Assembly (NCBI GenBank): GCA_030323885.1
Contig: CM059194.1
Span: forward strand, 23,114,780 to 23,178,779
Reading direction: 5' to 3'
From: Branchipolynoe longqiensis
Lineage: Eukaryota; Annelida; Polychaeta; Phyllodocida; Polynoidae
DNA: 64,000 bases
Under the pieces are notes generated by a model, which saw only the letters and a list, made by a program, of their open reading frames with translations, was not told the origin of the DNA and ran no database searches. How positions within the stretch are numbered: position 1 is the stretch's first letter; each line of letters starts with the position of its first letter. Positions 10,955 to 22,029 of this stretch are shown here, in pieces. Made by a program: the position numbers and the translations under genes.

Positions 10955-11154
10955 CTTACACAGTGGAAAGTGAGGTAGATGGTGAGTAACACATACACAC
11001 AGTTGTATTTTATCTCGTATGAAATATTTGCTAGGACACTTTCACTGCAATCTATATTCGAAATAATCCGGTATTGCAATGAAGGTGAAAAGTAAGCTTA
11101 AACTTAAACTTTAAAGTATAGCCATACGGTGTATTATGCAGGATATCTGTGTAT

Positions 11155-11660
11155 AACTTACAGCGTCATCAAAGGCCAGTTGCTCTCATACCTCGTCTAT
11201 GTGGTGTGGGAGGTTAAAAATCCCTTGGGTCGGTAAAAGTGTAGGCTTGGGCTTTCTATCAACAAACTGTGGTGTTCTCTGTGGCAGAGTGGTTAGAGTG
11301 TCTGACTTTTTTCTAGGTCGGACTCCTAACCTGAAGGTCGGTGGTTCGATTCCCCGTGCCCCCATCTCTGCCAATTTCGATTTCCACTGCTGTGTATAAC
11401 TTACAGCGACATCAAAGGCCAGTTGCTCTCATACCATGTTTATGTGGTGTGGGAGGTTAAAAATCCCTTGGGTCGGTAAAAGTGTAGGCTCGGGCTTTCT
11501 ATCGACAAACTGTCTAATGGTGAAAACAAGCCTATTCAGGCTTATCCATGATAGGCAGTATAAATCTTCAACAACAAAAAACAACAACAAAAACTGTCTA
11601 ATGGTGAAAACAAGTCTATTCAGACTTGTCCATGATAGGCAGTATACATTTTCAAGAAAA
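11155..11660 (+). mobile_element. SINE-C with partial tandem duplications
   Basis: tRNA-like head at 11279-11365 (GTGGCAGAGTGGTTAGAG; B box GGTTCGATTCC). The body contains GGTTAAAAATCCCTTGGGTC and ends near GATAGGCAGTATAAATC. Body pieces are repeated upstream (11155-11270) and downstream (11597-11650). A minus-strand copy lies at 56403-56722. 11661-11956 shows nothing recognisable. Confidence 0.75.
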
Positions 11661-11956
11661 GAAAGAAAAAAAAATGGATAGGGCTAGGGGTGGCACTAAC
11701 TCCAACGTCCTGTATGCCGGCCGGGGCGGGGGAAGATTGAGGATAAAGTGGATGTTTTGGGTGGGGCGGGCTTTGGTCAATGGCATTCACAGTTGGTTAG
11801 ATGCTTTCTCGATAAAATATACAAGAATTGGCACTGCAAATACCTCACAGTGTGTAAGCGATTTCCCCAATCCACCCCTATTTACACTCTCCTGTCGCAC
11901 TCTCCTCCCGCAATCTCCCCGTCGACTCTCCACCCACACCGGTCATGGTGCTCTTC

Positions 11957-12210
11957 ATTAATAGGATATGGCAAGGATTGGTTAGCTCAGTGTCAGGATA
12001 ATGTGACTGAGTGGGATATTGGGTCATGGTTCTGGCAGCCTGATTTCCCAGTGGGTCAGCAATATGAAGTCACCATGAGTGTGCACTGTCACAAGTCGGT
12101 AACCGTCATGATATGACCTTAGATGTTACCAGGACATAAAACTCCAACAACCAACTAACTCCACACGACAGCGCCTGCTGGAAGTAGCTTCAGTAAGCAA
12201 CGCTTAGCGG
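11957..12210 (+). mobile_element. SINE-A 3' half plus shared flank
   Basis: Begins at ATTAATAGGATATGGCAAGG. The tRNA head is absent. The CAACAACCAACTAAC tail is followed by the CTGGAAGTAGCT flank also found at 9389-9428. Confidence 0.8.
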
Positions 12211-12333
12211 TTGATTGTATTGCGGGAACTCAGCCCATATATGAGGTTGCCACTGTCTACGTGGTCTGGTTCCAGAGCTCTTCTGGTTCTTTGATTCTGC
12301 TGGCAGCTGGTGGACCCAGGTCCTATCACCCTA

Positions 12334-12410
12334 TGTGCGCACTGTCACAAGTCAGTACCCGTCCTGATGTGACTTTAGATATTACCAGGACGTAAAACCC
12401 CCAAGAAACA
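12334..12410 (+). mobile_element. SINE-A 3' fragment
   Basis: Last 75 bp only (TGCGCACTGTCACAAGTCAG to GACGTAAAACCCCC). Confidence 0.8.
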
Positions 12411-12421
12411 AAAATGTTCAC

Positions 12422-12471
12422 CACACACATACACACACACGCACACGCGCGCACACACGCACACACACACC
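12422..12471. repeat. CA/CG microsatellite
   Basis: (CA)n with CG variants. Confidence 0.9.
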
Positions 12472-12664
12472 TACTGTATTCCCCCTGTGTCTGCCATGTA
12501 CACTGCCACAGTTCTCTGGATTGATGCAGTGTGCTACCATAGCTGGATAGTGGCCTACTGCGTGACAGCGGTGCTTTCTCGGAATACTTGTATTCTCGAT
12601 GTCAGCCATCCGGGCACTTTTTGCTCTCACAACGCTCGAAGGGTAAAACAAATGCCACTGTCAT

Positions 12665-13075
12665 AGAGACAACATTAAAACTACCCTAACTATCACAGTA
12701 ATTTGTGCTTTTTGGTGCTTTGAAAGCAAATTTCTCTTGTTTCTATTAAATAGGTCAGATCTTTCTCTACAATTTCACATTCAGATTTTTTTTTATCAAC
12801 CAATTGGAAGTTCTTGAATTTATTTGCGAAAATAGTTATTGAGGCCATGATCTGGTAAGGCTACCACTGGCACTGACACTCAGAATATCCCAACTTTCAC
12901 TATTATCTCTGTTTTTAATACTTTCAGAGAACATTGCTCTGAGTTTAAATTAAATACTTCAGATCTTCCTTTTCAATCACCCATTAAGATATTTTTAATT
13001 GACCGAATGAAAGCTTTTAAATTTATTTTACAAAAATAAATGCTCCGCATAGACAGCATTGCTGCAGCACACATT
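12665..13075. repeat. Diverged two-copy tandem duplication
   Basis: Landmarks CTATTAAATAGGTCAGATCTT...AATTTATTTGCGAAAATA and their weaker counterparts TTAAATTAAATACTTCAGATC...AATTTATTTTACAAAAATA recur about 200 bp apart. Non-coding. Confidence 0.5.
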
Positions 13076-13219
13076 TTACCCTTCACGGGATAGTTTCCGG
13101 GGCTGTGACGTCACGCAGACATAGAGAATTCTTAAATGTTGCCAGGACATAATGCCTCGACTGGTTAAGCAGTTACAATGACGACTATAATTTCATCTAG
13201 GTTAATGTGGTGTCTAACT

Positions 13220-13959
13220 AAACCTCAGTCACACTATGGCTTGCGACCACTTTCTGACCACCAAAAAAGGGCTGTTGCAATGTGGTCGCACGGAGGTCGG
13301 CGATCGATCGGGCGACCCTTTTGGTTGCAAGGAGGTTATACCCCAGTCACACGAGAGCCAGCGTTCGCCTCTGACCTCCTTACGGCCGAAAGGTTGCCAA
13401 CCTCCCAGCGTCCCACTCGATACATTGATTCCAAAACGCCGGGTCGGTGAGTGCAGTCACCGATCTGTCAGTGACCCAGCGCCGACCAGTCAGCCCAGTG
13501 ACAGCTCAGCGACCACTTTGTCAATGTAAAAGCGGGGTGTCATTTTGGTTTTTGTCATCTGCTCGCGACCTGGCGGCAACCTCTCACTACCTGGTGGCGA
13601 CCGTAAGGTGAGCACAGCATTGCATGTGTTGGCCCAAGGTCACGAGCAGATGGCGACCCGGTGGCGACTGCACTGGTCACAAGGAGCTGCATCCTCCTTA
13701 TGACCAACATTTTTTTAATGGTCGCCGGGAGGTCGGCGTCCTCACGGAGTTCGCACCGAAGGAGGACGTATGGATATTGCGAATCGATCGTAAGCGAATG
13801 CAGGCCTCGTGTGACTCGGTATAAATGCCCGATCAAAATCGTCGCCTGAAGGTCGCTAACCATTTAAAGACTTTTTTTTGGCTTTGGTCGCAAGAAGGTC
13901 GCCGGCTTTTGGTCGCAAAGTGGTCACAAGTGGGTCAGAGCATAGTGTGACTGAGGTTT
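13220..13959. mobile_element. Nested word-saturated MITEs (GGTCGC type)
   Basis: The outer element has termini AAACCTCAGTCACACTATGG and its complement at 13939-13959. An inner element, 13337-13823, has related but distinct termini (TATACCCCAGTCACACGAG / TCGTGTGACTCGGTATA). The interior is dominated by GGTCGCNNGGAGGTCG-like words in both orientations. A shorter relative of the outer element is at 50610-50912. Non-coding. Confidence 0.75.
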
Positions 13960-14044
13960 CACTGCCCATGTTGTTGCCTTGTTTGGGTAAGTGGACACCG
14001 TCTGGACCGGTGGTTGGAATGTCTCCGTTCACGCGGCGCTTCAA

Positions 14045-14612
14045 GTTAGAAATAGGTTTGTGCGCATGTGTGAGCGTAGGTTTGTGCGCATGTGTGCGCG
14101 TAGGTTTGTGTGCATGTGTGTGCGTAGATTTGTGCTCATGTGTGCGCGTACGTTTGTGCGCATGTGTGCACGTTCGTTTGTGCTCATGTGTGCATGTATG
14201 TTTGTGCTCATGTGTGCGCATATGCTTGTGCTCATGTGTGCACATAGGTTTGTGTGCATGTAGGTTTGTGCGCATGTGTGCATGTTGGTTTGTGCTCATG
14301 TGTGCGCATAGGTTTGTGCACATGTGTGTGTAGGTTTGTGTGCATGTGTGTGCATTGGTTTGTGTGCATGTGTGTGCATAGGTTTGTGTGCATAGGTTTA
14401 TGGGCATGTGTGCGTGTAGGTTTGTGCTCATGTGTGCATGTAGGTTTGTGTGCATGTGTGCACATTCATTTGTTCTCATGTGTGTGCATAGGTTTGTGTG
14501 TGTGTGTGCACATAGGTTTGCACGCATGTGTGCATGTAGGTTTGAACACATGTGTGCACATAGGTTTTTGTGTGCGTAGGTTTGTGCTCATGTGTGCGCG
14601 TAGGTTTGTTTC
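14045..14612. repeat. 24-bp GT-rich minisatellite
   Basis: About 23 units of roughly 24 bp, GTAGGTTTGTGCGCATGTGTG-like, with some 18-bp variants. Both strands read open over long stretches, but only because the unit is a multiple of 3; it is not coding. Confidence 0.9.
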
Positions 14613-14787
14613 GCCTGCGCGTCCTGAGCTCAGCTGAGCTAAGCAGATCAGTATCTGGATCTGGAAAGGTACATTATGCACTGTGAAGTCCATTTAAACC
14701 TATTAAAGTTGCATGTTTCGATAGTTCTAGTTACTGCCAATTTATTTGAATGTAGACACATATATTAGGTCGGTCATTATTGAAGTG

Positions 14788-15117
14788 TTTTGTTTGTTTG
14801 TTGTTTTACGTCCTAGCAACATCTAAGGTAATATCAGGATGGGTACCGACTTGTGACTGTGCACTCATGGCGACTTTATAGTGCAGTTGCACTGGGAAAC
14901 TAGGCCGCCAGCACCATGACCTGGTATCCCACTCAGTCAGATTATCCTGACACTGAGCCCACCAGTCCTTGCCCTGTCCTAATAATGCCGAGCGCCTGGC
15001 TAGGAAGTGACAAGTATAAATTTTTACGTCATTGGTTTGACTCGTCCAGGGTTCGAACCCACGATCTACCAGCAAGGGAGACGGATGCTCTACTTCATTC
15101 GGCCACCCCGTCTGGTC
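14788..15117 (-). mobile_element. SINE-A, complete with 13-bp TSD
   Basis: The target-site duplication CATTATTGAAGTG is exact at 14775-14787 and 15118-15130, which fixes the element at 330 bp. On the minus strand it runs from ACCAGACGGGGTGGCCGAAT (tRNA Leu/Ser-like A-box region) and B box GGTTCGAACCC to an ACAAACAAACA tail. This is a reference copy for the family: LINE-mediated insertion with no LINE sequence inside. Confidence 0.95.
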
Positions 15118-15352
15118 CATTATTGAAGTGAAAACTTGGAGAATTAATGTTTTGTGCACATTGAAATGCTGAACATAGGATTTGTTTATCGGGTGTAGTA
15201 GCCTAGCACCAATTTGCAATGAATGCTTAATAAATGCACCAGTATTAGGGTGGCCAGACGGCCTCCTTTAGGAAGGACAGTCCTGCTTTTGAACACTCTT
15301 TTAAAAAAATATATTTCAACTCATCATAAAACATGTTTCATTTAGGTTGAAT

Positions 15353-15750
15353 CTCCAGGAAACCCCCTCTAAGCTGCACTGCAAAGGGTCATGTGATATG
15401 TCACGGCCCACCAGCAGGACGCCCAATGGAAGGTAACCATGCCAAAAGTAGCCAGATAACACACCACACAGCTACCTACAAGCCTATGATATGTAAATAG
15501 GAGTAGGCTAGTCTAGTATTAACAGTAGAAAAAAATATATACATATATGCCAAGAAAACTTTTAAAAACTAACATCGGCTACTAACTATACCAACCAATT
15601 ATCTATCTGCTACTGAAATGCAGGCAATCAAATACCTTATCAGCAGCTACTGTGTGGTAAGATAACACTCCAACTGGCCAGCATTGAAAACAAGCCTGGG
15701 TACCCGGATTTATATGCTATGTACAGTATAAATACAGCCTCAATAAAAAA
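15353..15750 (+). mobile_element. LINE 3' UTR, truncated copy
   Basis: Same sequence as the 3' UTR of the minus-strand LINE at 57206-58015 (landmarks GGGTCATGTGATATG, GTAACCATGCCAAAAGTAGC). It ends CCTCAATAAAAAAC, a polyadenylation-like 3' end. 15118-15352 upstream holds nothing else recognisable. Confidence 0.8.
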
Positions 15751-15755
15751 CTAAA

Positions 15756-15836
15756 TTGTGTGTGTGTATACATGTGCATGTGTGTGTATGTGTATATTAT
15801 GTAAGTATGTGTATATTAAGTATATATACCTGTATG
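15756..15836. repeat. TG/TA microsatellite
   Basis: (TG)n and TATGTGTATAT-type repeats immediately after the LINE 3' end. Confidence 0.8.
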
Positions 15837-16007
15837 TGATGGGTGTGGGGTGTGGTGGTATTAGTTGGCTTGGCTCTCGACATGGGTGGTTGTCGGGAGG
15901 GGAGGAGAGGTGTACTTTCCAGTTTTCATGTAAACAGAACACACTGTATACGGATATACTTGAGAGGAAACTACACCGGACATTTACGTTATAACAAACC
16001 CTAGCAT

Positions 16008-16330
16008 CGGACGCGGTGGCCGAATCGATAGAGCACAGGCTTCCCATGCGGAAGGTTGGGTCTTCGAATCCTGGTCGAGTCAAACCAATGACTTATAAAA
16101 TTGATACTTGTCACTACTTAGCCTGGCGCTCGGCATTAATTAGGATTGGGCAAGGACTGGTTGGCTCAGTGCCAGGATAATGTGACTGAATAGGATATCA
16201 GGTCATGGTGCTGGCGGTATGGTCTCCCAATGGGGCAGCACTATGAAGTCACCTCGTGTGTGTAGTCACAAGTCGGCACCCATCCTGATATGACAGATGT
16301 TGCTAGGATGTTAAACAACACACACACATG
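16008..16330 (+). mobile_element. SINE-A, complete with 9-bp TSD
   Basis: Flanked by CCCTAGCAT at 15999-16007 and 16331-16339. The head GACGCGGTGGCCGAATCGAT belongs to the tRNA subtype with GAATCGGTAGAGC. The B box is partly decayed. The tail is AAACAACACACACACATG. Confidence 0.85.
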
Positions 16331-16339
16331 CCCTAGCAT

Positions 16340-17615
16340 GTTTGTTTGTGGGAGTTTTACATCCTGGCTATATCTGCGTTCTACTCCTATCGTTCTATTA
16401 ATATGCATAACGATTCCTGCTTATGGCCACCGCTGTCTTTCCTCGCCGGCGCCTCTCCCTCTCTCCACCTCTCCACATTTCACGTATTCGTTAATGTAAT
16501 GCCGCCCAAGCGCTGACAGCCTACGTAATATGTGTTCATGGGCTCTATCCCCACATATCGCTTTTGTAGTAACTGCTATTACTCTTATACTTTTATGCTA
16601 AGGCCGGCGGTATACTCTGCCGTCGCTATCACTTATAAACACCAGAGACATTACCTATTATTGTTATTGTCCGTATTAAGAAGGTGGTTACTAGTCCCGA
16701 AGAGAGGGTTATTCTATGTTACTGTAATGTCTAGACTACTCCATCGTCTGCGCAAAAGGCCAATAGTAATAGATATAATACTGAACTATCGTTAGGGGGT
16801 TGACCATGACGGTTAGTGTAATAAGGGACCTGTTCGTAAAGGGTAAGGAATGGAAGGAAAGTCTCAATCACATTTTAAAAGCTCACAACTTTATTACTGT
16901 TCCTACCAACACCATCTAATCTCTTCCAATGTCAATCATATGAATAAATACTTCCCTTCCATTTCCTTTATAGTCAAGATAGTTTCAATTACTGTATTTA
17001 AAGCCATATTATCGTCTAAAACATCAGAGCGCTAACTAAACGCGTCTGATGGGTCCGGGCCCAACAGCTCGAACCTTCTACATTGCTAGGAGAGTAATGT
17101 GGGATGCCACAGCACGTCTCCTAGCAACAAGTTACAGCAGCGAACCCTTCCCCACATTTGATAGCCAATGTGGGTTCGTCTTGGCGAGCAGCCCGCATTT
17201 CCGTATGCGGGTCGCTCGACCCAAGGCTGCACCGGCCACAGCTCGATTCTAGTCTTGTGATAGAAATAAGCAAAAAAATGTTCACTTGTCCACCGGACAA
17301 GTCTCGTGTGGTTTTCACTTGTCCGTCTGAATTTGCACTCATCCCGGACAAGCTCTTAATCTTATTTCAAACGCTGTATTTATTATAGCTAAAACTCAAA
17401 ACCATAGAATGCGTTTTTAGGTTCGATACCATTTCAATGGTGTCAATTGTCTTGGATCCGGTTCACAGCCATTCTTTATCACTCACTCTGACCGCCCTCT
17501 ATGTCATAAACACTTTAAACAAAAATCTATTTCTTGTCTAGGTGGTACAGTGCCATTGTCTTGTGAAGAAATGAGCACATGCTGTATGTACCAGGCTCGC
17601 TTTCGAGCAAGGCGT
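16340..17615. other. Unassigned sequence
   Basis: 16340-16378 is a SINE-A 3' end in minus orientation. Beyond it I see no SINE, TIR or coding domain. 17281-17350 contains TTCACTTGTCC twice plus inverted GGACAAG words, a small hairpin-forming patch. Confidence 0.4.
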
Positions 17616-17940
17616 GGTACCGGGCGCGATGGCCGAATCGGTAGAGCGTGGGCCTCGCGTGCGGAAGGTCGGGAGTTCGGTTCCAGGTTGAGTCAAACCA
17701 TGACTTATGGGATTGATGTTTCTTCTCACTTTCTATCCTGGCGATCAGCATTAATAGAATAGCGTGAAGACTGGTTAGCTCAGTGTCAGGATAATGTGAC
17801 TGAGTGGGATATCGGGTCATTGTGCTGGCGGCCTGAGTTCCCAGTGGGAGAGCACTATAAAGTCGCCATGAGTGTGCACTGTCACAAATCGGTACCCGTC
17901 CTGATATGACCTTAGATGTTGCCAGGACATAAAACAACCA
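17616..17940 (+). mobile_element. SINE-A, near complete
   Basis: Head ACCGGGCGCGATGGCCGAAT, B box GGAGTTCGGTTCCAGG, full body, 3' end CAGGACATAAAACAACCAAC. No clear target-site duplication. 17941-18189 downstream holds nothing recognisable. Confidence 0.9.
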
Positions 17941-18189
17941 ACTAAATATGTGGTGGACCACCCGTGTGTTGTGTGTATATGTGGGTCCACTCCTGGGTGT
18001 GGGCTTGTGGTGTGTGTGGGCGAGGGACATGTCTGTTTAATGTCGTGGTCATTCTGCAGACACAGTAGTTTCTTTGTAAATAGGAGCCTTCTCACGCACA
18101 AACACACCAATTATTTTCTGGTCAGGCTCTCAACCTCGTGAGTTTGTGTTTTGTGGATACTCCAGTTTAGACTGATATGGTTATTAAAC

Positions 18190-18869
18190 TTAAAATTGCA
18201 TAGTCCGATGGTTTTGAGTTTCTGACATTTTCTGAGGTAAATATATTAAGCTGATCGTTATAATCTACCTTACTTTAGTTCGAAGTAACTTTTATCTTAA
18301 ATGGGTATCTTTTGAGATATGTGAAGTGCAACCATGCTAAATTAATTCAAACACGACAAGACATAGGTACAGTGGGCCAAGGTTTATTGAGACGAACCGG
18401 CAGTAGTTAACAGCTATCACCAAGGGAGTCATTGTGCTAGGAGAGTAAGTTACAGTTGAGGTTCGACGCAGTAACCGGGCTCTATGAGTGCTTCTTCGTG
18501 ACTAACGTTGGTCCTGGTAATTAGAATGTTTGGCACCTACACTGGTTCCAGGAGTGTCCGTTCCCAGGATACCAGAGAAGCTACCCTGGCAGTTAGTTAC
18601 CTGGCCCAGTGGCACGTAGTTGTCGTGTTTGAATTATTTATGTTACTACATAACATACACAATTTAAGCAAGAATGCCAAAACTCTGATTATATAAGGCT
18701 TCTTCAGTAACAGGTTCTATTAAATTGACTCAGTATTCTCTTCTAGTAGTTTTATGTGGAAACAGATGCTTAATAATTGCATCAGCATCTAAGTTAGATA
18801 TGCAGAATAAATCTAAATATGTGTTCTAGTTTTGAAAATTTGATGCTTCATCGGACTATGCAGCCCTTT
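18190..18869 (+). mobile_element. MITE-T split by another element
   Basis: The left terminus TTAAAATTGCATAGTCCGAT and right terminus CATCGGACTATGCAGC are both present, but the copy is 680 bp because an element is inserted at 18348-18631. Confidence 0.85.
18348..18631. mobile_element. 284-bp element with CAAACACGACAA termini
   Basis: Exact 12-bp inverted termini (CAAACACGACAA at 18348, TTGTCGTGTTTG at 18620), flanked by near-identical AATTAATT and AATTATTT. Non-coding. The same terminal word opens an insertion near 33612. Superfamily unknown. Confidence 0.65.
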
Positions 18870-19562
18870 CAGACTTACATTTTTTCAAATAAAAACGATA
18901 CCTAGATGATGTATTTATTTCAGGGAACCTTAATATTTCATCTCCAAGGTGGGGAAATGTAAAAGAAACGTCATGGCAATAAGATAAAGACCCAATATAT
19001 TATACATTTTCTGAAAGCTGGATGAATTTCCTATCGAGCCATGTATATTTTATTACAATATTCACAAACAGGCTAATGCAAGGTACTATGGAAAACGAGT
19101 AAACAAAAAATGAAAATTTAAAATCAGTGTGATTACAAATTTTAAAATGATTGTAAAAAAAAACTGCTTCCATATAAGCCAGAATAACACCTTGGAAGAG
19201 TCAAGCCAGAATAACACCTTGGAAGAGTCAACAAGTTGTTTCATTGCTAGATCTGATGTGGCTTATTATCTACAATCATATATGTGCACGATCAACAATA
19301 AGAAACGCATCAGAAAATAAATCAGTTGCCACTAGGAGTACACTAAAACTCATTCACTAAATGGTAAAATGTTATAAGCTTTTACCCAACTACCTAAAGA
19401 ATACAATACATACAACATACATTTACACCAGTATTGCAGATATATATGGATGGGAATCTAGTGTACTGAAAACCCCGTACTGAAGTCGCAATGGCTTTTC
19501 ATATTCGTAAGGATTATTCCGTACCAAAGTCTCCAAAGTTTACAGGGGTGTACATTTTCAGC
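18870..19562. other. AT-rich sequence with a small duplication
   Basis: Contains a 27-bp direct tandem duplication at 19176-19230 (AGCCAGAATAACACCTTGG). Otherwise nothing recognisable. Confidence 0.5.
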
Positions 19563-19674
19563 AGATTCGCAATAAGTGCACCAATATCTAAGCTAGATCT
19601 GAAGAATAAAATCTAGATAATTGTTTAAGTTTTGAAAATGTGATGCATTTCATCGGATTATGCTGCTTTATGGA
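19563..19674 (+). mobile_element. MITE-T 3' fragment
   Basis: Last 110 bp of the element, ending TTCATCGGATTATGCTGCTTTA. Confidence 0.75.
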
Positions 19675-19699
19675 CTAACATCACATCATCGGTTCTGTT

Positions 19700-19826
19700 T
19701 CATCATAGAATTTGCTGGTGCCACATAGGCTACTCTTTCTGATAAGCAGCAAGGACTCTTTTATATGCACTTTCCCACAGACAGGATAGAACATACCACA
19801 GCCTTTGATAAATCAGTTCTGGATAA
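19700..19826 (-). mobile_element. SINE-B fragment
   Basis: Reverse complement of the SINE-B middle (CTTTTATATGCACTTTCCCA; CCACAGCCTTTGAT). Its last bases, AAATCAGTTCTGGA, run without a break into the satellite below and recur in every satellite unit. Confidence 0.75.
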
Positions 19827-20990
19827 GTAATAGTTGAGTTTCGTCAGTATATGGATGGGTGACCACATGTGTATATGAGGTGCTGCAGATATCCTGATAT
19901 GGGCGTATATACCATCAAATCAGTTCTGGATAAGTAATGGTTGAGCTTCGTCAGTACATGATGGGTGACCACCTGTCTATATGAGGTGCTGCAGATATCC
20001 TGATATTGGCTTATATACCATCAAATCAGTTCTGGATAAGTAATAGTTGAGCTTCGTCAGTACATGATGGGTGACCACCGGTGTATATGAGGTGCTGCAG
20101 ATATCCTGCTACGGGCGTATATACCATCAAATCAGTTGTGGATAAGTAATAGTTGAGCTTCGTCAGTACATGGATGGGTGACCACCTCTGTATATGAGGT
20201 GCTGCAGATATCCTGATACAGGCTTATATACCATCAAATCAGTTCTGGATAAGTAATAGTTGAGCTTCGTCAGTACATGATGGGTGACCACCTGTCTATA
20301 TGAGGTGCTGCAGATATCCTGATACAGGCTTATATACCATCAAATCAGTTCTGGATAAGTAATAGTTGAGCTTCGTCAGTACATGATGGGTGACCACCTG
20401 TGTATATGAATGAGGTGCTGCAGATATCCTGCTACGGGCTTATATACCATCAAATCAGTTCTGGATAAGTAATAGTTGAGCTTCGTCAGTACATGGATGG
20501 GTGACCACCTGTGTATATGAATGAGGTGCTGCAGATATCCTGCTACGGGCTTATATACCATCAAATCAGTTCTGGATAAGTAATAGTTGAGCTTCGTCAG
20601 CACATGGATAGGTGACCACCTGTGAATATGAATGAGGTGCTGCAGATATCCTGATACAGGCTTATATACCATCAAATCAGTTCTGGATAAGTAATAGTTG
20701 AGCTTCGTCAGTACATGGATGGGTGACCACTTGCATATATGAGGTGCTGCACATATCCTGATACCGGCTTATATACCATCAAATCAGATCTGGATAAGTA
20801 ATAGTTGAGCTTCGTCAGTACATGGATGGGTGACCACCGGTGTATATGAGGTGCTGCAGATATCCTGATATTGGCTTATATACCATCAAATCAGTTCTGG
20901 ATAAGTAATAGTTGAGCTTGGTCAGCACATGGATAGGTGACCACCTGTGAATATGAGGAGCAGTGGATGTCTTGATACAGGTTTATAGCC
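19811..20990 (+). repeat. 5S rRNA-derived tandem satellite, 11 units
   Basis: Eleven units start at 19811, 19918, 20024, 20130, 20237, 20343, 20453, 20564, 20675, 20782 and 20889 (period 106-111 bp). Each has a SINE-B-derived lead (AATCAGTTCTGGATAAG), then about 70 bp collinear with the 3' half of 5S rRNA: TTGAGCTTCGTCAGTACATG, then GATGGGTGACCACC (the canonical 5S box C region is TGGATGGGTGACCGCC), then a GGTGCTGCAG 3' part, and an AT-rich linker. The 5' half of 5S is missing, so these are not functional 5S genes. Indel variants (ATGAATGAGG) mark units 6, 7 and 8. Confidence 0.85.
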
Positions 20991-21076
20991 TCCTAAGTCA
21001 TTGGTGGTTATTGGAACTCCCGACCTTCCACAAGGGAAACCTGCGCTCTACTGATTTAACCACCGCGTCCGGTCTG
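20991..21076 (-). mobile_element. SINE-A tRNA head only
   Basis: Minus-strand head (GGAACTCCCGACCTTCC..., CCACCGCGTCCGGTC). It marks the downstream end of the 5S-derived array. Confidence 0.8.
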
Positions 21077-21714
21077 AAACAGTTCAATGATTCACGGAAT
21101 CAATCTAGGGTTTCTCTATTAAATGCGTGTATTAAAATAAAGATAGTTTGTCTATTAAATGCGCATATAATAAATATAGATACCATCGTAGCAACATGTT
21201 ATGAAAAGGTCGGTCAACGCTAATCAAATCAACAGGGTAGACGAGCAGGATCTGTTAAGAGCACACGAGTGCTATCTCCTAAATAAATTCAAGTCTTTAA
21301 GATAACACAGTTTTCTCTAGTGTGTGTGTATCTGAACTGCGATGGAATTATTCAACGTGAACTTTGGGACTGGACTTTGGGACTGGACTTTTCCAAATAT
21401 TAAATTTCGAAAATTCGAGAGGGAGAAAAAAAGGGAAACACTTATTTACAAGTACAGTCATTTTGCATTAATTAGTCTGACCTTCTTTACTCCAGAAATC
21501 TCGTTATCTGACCAAAACATTCCTGGAACAGATTTTCTGTTGTTTATTTTATGCCTCTGATCTTAAAATGTGTTTTGTTCAACATTCTCGCCAATCCGAC
21601 ATTGGGTGCTGGGAACAAAGTATTTTTGATAAACGAGGTGTAAAATATTCCGATTTTCGACGTTAAGGGGAATGCAAATGTTCTATTACTAAAAGGGTAT
21701 ACGTGACCAGGTGC

Positions 21715-21716
<2 letters not shown>
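21077..21716. other. No recognisable feature
   Basis: AT-rich, with a short direct repeat TTTGGGACTGGAC at 21363-21390. No coding or repeat family signature. Confidence 0.5.
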
Positions 21717-21777
<61 letters not shown>

Positions 21778-21794
21778 ATATATATATATATATT

Positions 21795-21850
<56 letters not shown>
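21717..21850. repeat. Long TA microsatellite
   Basis: About 130 bp of (TA)n with two TTTATA interruptions. Confidence 0.95.
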
Positions 21851-21852
<2 letters not shown>

Positions 21853-21860
21853 GTCTTATC

Positions 21861-22029
21861 GTAACCATGCCAAAAGTAGCCAGATAACACACCACACAGC
21901 TACGTACAAGCCTATGATATGTAAATAGGAGTAGGCTAGTCTAGTAATAAGAGTAGACAAAATAAATACATATATGCCAAGAAAATTAAAAAAAACTAAC
22001 ATAGGCTACTAACCATACCAACCAAATTA
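21861..22029 (+). mobile_element. LINE 3' UTR internal fragment
   Basis: Matches 15436-15600 closely (GTAACCATGCCAAAAGTAGC to ACCATACCAACCAA). Both ends are truncated. Confidence 0.8.

Noticed and set aside
13856..14637. Open frames of 77-231 codons on both strands
   Set aside because: They are translations of a 24-bp minisatellite, open only because the period is a multiple of three.
19811..20990. Functional 5S rRNA gene cluster
   Set aside because: The 5' half of 5S, including the gene start and box A region in proper context, is missing in every unit.
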